A stretch of DNA of 64,000 nucleotides. It comes from Iamia sp038233075 (lineage in GTDB: Bacteria > Actinomycetota > Acidimicrobiia > Acidimicrobiales > Iamiaceae). Below, in pieces: positions 61,775 to 64,000 of this stretch. A program made the position numbers and the translations under genes. The stretch is from NCBI GenBank assembly GCA_038233075.1, contig JBBSMQ010000005.1:90433-154432 (forward strand). The letters are read 5' to 3'. Each line of letters starts with the position of its first letter. Position 1 is the first letter of the stretch. Under the pieces are notes generated by a model. That model was not told the DNA's origin and did no database searches. It saw nothing but the letters and a program-made list of their open reading frames with translations.

Positions 61775-62545
61775 CTACGACCGGCTGAGGTAGCGGCGGT
61801 TCTTGAACTTGGAGGCGAGGTAGTCCTTGTTCATGAGGGCGATGAAGTCGATGGAGATCTCCTTCGGGCACGCCTCCTCGCACTCCCCGTGGTTGGTGCA
61901 GGATCCGAAGAACTCCTCCATGGTGTCGACCATGGCCTCGACCCGGCCGTAGCGCTCGGCCTGGCCCTGGGGCAGCAGGCTCAGGTGGCTGACTTTGGCC
62001 GAGGTGAACAGCTGGGCCGCCGAGTTGGGACAGGCGGCAACACAGGCACCGCAGCCGATGCAGGCCGCCGCATCCATGGCCGAGTCGGCCACCGGCTTGG
62101 GGATCGGCGTGAGGTTGGCGTCGGAGGCCCCCCCGGTCTCGGCGGTGATGAACCCCCCGGACTCGACGATGCGGTCGAAGGCGGAGCGGTCGACCATGAG
62201 GTCCTTGACGACGGGGAAGGCGGTGGCCCGCCAGGGCTCGATCACGATCTCGTCGCCGTCGGCGAACTTCCGCATGTGCAGCTGGCAGGTGGCGGTGCCC
62301 TTCTGCGGGCCGTGGGCCCTGCCGTCGATCATCAGGGAGCAGGTGCCGCAGATGCCCTCGCGGCAGTCGTGGTCGAAGACGATGGCGTCCTTGCCGTCGC
62401 CGATCAGGCGCTCGTTCACCAGGTCGAGCATCTCCAGGAACGACATCTCGTCGTTGATGCCGGGCGCGTCGATGGTGTCGAAGTGCCCGGCGTCGTTCGG
62501 CCCGTCCTGGCGCCAGACCTTGAGCGTCACGTTGATCTCTGCCAT
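61775..62545 (-). CDS. sdhB: Succinate dehydrogenase iron-sulfur subunit
   Basis: A 256-aa electron-transfer subunit of complex II. The [2Fe-2S] domain has CREGICGTC (C61, C66, C69) and C87. The ferredoxin-type half has CIGCGACVAACP and CTNHGECEEACPKEI for the [4Fe-4S] and [3Fe-4S] clusters. It starts with ATG two bases after the sdhA stop, so the genes are co-translated. The length and the NHGECEEACP signature fit the actinobacterial/Bacteroidetes-like enzyme. No sdhC gene lies downstream; it should be upstream of sdhA. Confidence 0.95.
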   Translation of the reverse strand: MAEINVTLKVWRQDGPNDAGHFDTIDAPGINDEMSFLEMLDLVNERLIGDGKDAIVFDHDCREGICGTCSLMIDGRAHGPQKGTATCQLHMRKFADGDEIVIEPWRATAFPVVKDLMVDRSAFDRIVESGGFITAETGGASDANLTPIPKPVADSAMDAAACIGCGACVAACPNSAAQLFTSAKVSHLSLLPQGQAERYGRVEAMVDTMEEFFGSCTNHGECEEACPKEISIDFIALMNKDYLASKFKNRRYLSRS

Positions 62546-62547
62546 GT

Positions 62548-64000
62548 CTACTTGTAGCTCCGAACGGCGAGGTGGACGTTGTCGAAGGAGAGGGGCTCGG
62601 TGTGTCGGGTCGGGTTGGTCGCGTCGCCGGACCACTCCCAGGCGGCCACGTGGCCGAAGTTCTCGTCGTCGCGCTCGGCCTCGCCTTCATCGGTCTGGTG
62701 CTCGGCTCGGAAGTGACCGCCGCAGGACTCCTCGCGGGTCAGGGCGTCGAGGCACATGAGCTGGGCCAACTCGAAGAAGTCGTCGATCCGACCCGCCTTC
62801 TCGAGGGTCTGGTTGAGGCTCTGGCCGTCGCCGGTGACGCGCAGGTCCTTGCGGAACTCGTCGTGGAGGGCGGGGATCTCCGACAGGGCCTTCTCCAGAC
62901 CCTCCTTGGTGCGCTCCATGCCGCAGTGGTCCCACATGATCCGACCCAGCCGGTGGTGGAAGTGGTCGGGCGAGCGGGAGCCCCCGATGGAGAGGTACTG
63001 AGCGAAGCGGTCGCGCGCCGCGGCCTCGGCCGCCTGGAACTCGGGGTGGTCGGTGGGCACCGGTGTGGTGCCGAGCCGCGGCGCCAGGTAGTTGCTGATG
63101 GTGTTGGGCAGCACGAAGTACCCATCGGCCAGGCCCTGCATCAGGGCCGAGGCACCGAGGCGGTTGGCGCCGTGGTCGCTGAAGTTGGCCTCCCCGGCGC
63201 AGTAGAGGCCGGGGATGCTGGTCATCAGCTCGTAGTCGACCCACACGCCGCCCATGGTGTAGTGGGGGGCGGGGTAGATGCGCATGGGCACCTTGTAGGG
63301 CGACTCGTCGGTGATGCGCTCGTACATCTCGAAGAGGTTGCCGTAGCGCTCCTCGATGGTGGCCTCGCCGACCCGGCCGATGGCGTCGGCGAAGTCGAGG
63401 TAGACGCCGTTCTGAAGCGGCCCCACGCCCTTGCCCGCGTCGACCTCCACCTTGGCCGCCCGGCTGGCCACGTCGCGCGGCGCCAGGTTGCCGAAGCTCG
63501 GGTAGCGGCGCTCCAGGTAGTAGTCCCGATCCTCCTCGGGGACCTGGTCGGCCGGGCGGGACTCGTCGGGGTCCTTGGGGGCCCAGATGCGGCCGTCGTT
63601 GCGGAGCGACTCGGACATGAGCGTCAGCTTCGACTGGAACTCATCGCTCTGGGGGATGCAGGTGGGGTGGATCTGCGTGTAGCAGGGGTTGGCGAACGCG
63701 GCGCCCTTGCGGTGGGCCCGCCAGGCTGCGGTGACGTTGCAGGCCATGGCGTTGGTGGACAGGTAGAAGGCGTTGGAGTAGCCGCCGGTGGCCAGCACCA
63801 CGGCGTGGGCCGAGTGGCTGGAGACCTCGCCGGTGAGCAGGTCACGCACCACGATGCCGGCCGCCTCGCCGTCGACGGTCACCACGTCGACCAACTCGGT
63901 GCGGTTGTGCAGCTCCACGTTGCCCAGGCCGATCTGGCGGGAGAGCTGGGAGTACACACCGAGCAGGAGCTGCTGGCCGGTCTGGCCCCGGGCATAGAAC
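62548..64000 (-). CDS. sdhA: Succinate dehydrogenase flavoprotein subunit, C-terminal part (5' end outside window)
   Basis: FAD-containing catalytic subunit of complex II. The frame is open to the window edge; the first visible complete codon is at 63999 and the N-terminal FAD-binding motif is not in the window. Visible: the ARGQTGQQLLLGVYSQL segment, YPAPHYTMGGVWVDYELMTS, GLYCAGEANFSDHGANRLGASALMQG with the FAD-contact and capping motifs, and the C-terminal helical domain. The GEANFSDHGANRLG sequence marks the type without a separate anchor fusion. It is directly followed by sdhB. Confidence 0.94.
   Translation of the reverse strand, partial: FYARGQTGQQLLLGVYSQLSRQIGLGNVELHNRTELVDVVTVDGEAAGIVVRDLLTGEVSSHSAHAVVLATGGYSNAFYLSTNAMACNVTAAWRAHRKGAAFANPCYTQIHPTCIPQSDEFQSKLTLMSESLRNDGRIWAPKDPDESRPADQVPEEDRDYYLERRYPSFGNLAPRDVASRAAKVEVDAGKGVGPLQNGVYLDFADAIGRVGEATIEERYGNLFEMYERITDESPYKVPMRIYPAPHYTMGGVWVDYELMTSIPGLYCAGEANFSDHGANRLGASALMQGLADGYFVLPNTISNYLAPRLGTTPVPTDHPEFQAAEAAARDRFAQYLSIGGSRSPDHFHHRLGRIMWDHCGMERTKEGLEKALSEIPALHDEFRKDLRVTGDGQSLNQTLEKAGRIDDFFELAQLMCLDALTREESCGGHFRAEHQTDEGEAERDDENFGHVAAWEWSGDATNPTRHTEPLSFDNVHLAVRSYK

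Overview
The window is very GC-rich, gene-dense chromosomal DNA from an actinomycete. Supporting content: the actinobacterial respiratory branch (fused-type QcrC with two c-type haem sites, a long membrane-anchored Rieske protein, CtaC/D/F/E), the SteA/SteB pair, a GuaB3 paralogue, DrrA/DrrB-type ABC exporters and many GTG starts. Gene content and style best fit the Acidimicrobiia (Iamia/Ilumatobacter-like); that placement is inference. No rRNA, tRNA, CRISPR array, insertion sequence or prophage was seen. The window opens inside lysC and closes inside sdhA.

Layout. 0-3.4 kb: aspartate pathway (lysC 3' end, two tiny coupled ORFs, an EamA transporter, asd). 3.4-12.7 kb: aerobic respiration; ctaC-ctaD-ctaF run rightward, while ctaE-qcrC-qcrA-qcrB plus an ankyrin gene run leftward from a divergent point next to ctaG. 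12.8-17.2 kb: a DrrAB-type ABC exporter, an MNT/HepT toxin-antitoxin pair, a GNAT enzyme and a HAD phosphatase. 17.2-24.0 kb: guanine nucleotide synthesis (guaB, guaB3, guaA) with a decarboxylase remnant and YqgE. guaB carries a mini-intein exactly before its catalytic loop. 24.2-28.5 kb: MazF-type toxin-antitoxin pair, a flippase-like membrane protein and a UvrD/PcrA helicase. 28.7-34.6 kb: steA-steB, an acyl-CoA ligase, a PhoX-like lipoprotein and a membrane-anchored protein. 34.8-38.7 kb: sucC, sucD, exonuclease III, a sulfotransferase-like protein. 38.7-43.2 kb: a Pro/Trp-rich membrane protein, then purN-purH-folD. 43.2-46.7 kb: an accessory patch with a frameshifted GNAT gene, a VapBC pair, a decayed coiled-coil gene and a second ABC exporter. 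46.8-53.8 kb: metF, icd, mdh, a Nei/Fpg glycosylase and small conserved genes. 53.9-64.0 kb: a proton-pumping pyrophosphatase, an osmoprotectant ABC system, a TfoX-domain protein, sdhB and partial sdhA.

The genes give a coherent picture of aerobic central metabolism: TCA enzymes (icd, sucCD, sdhAB, mdh) feed the bc1-aa3 chain, one-carbon and purine genes (folD, metF, purN, purH, guaA/B) share folate and IMP, and hppA and the osmoprotectant system deal with energy and osmotic state. A recurring feature is a TANNNT hexamer 6-9 bases before the start codon in about twenty genes. This is the signature of leaderless transcripts, and it was used here to choose several starts.
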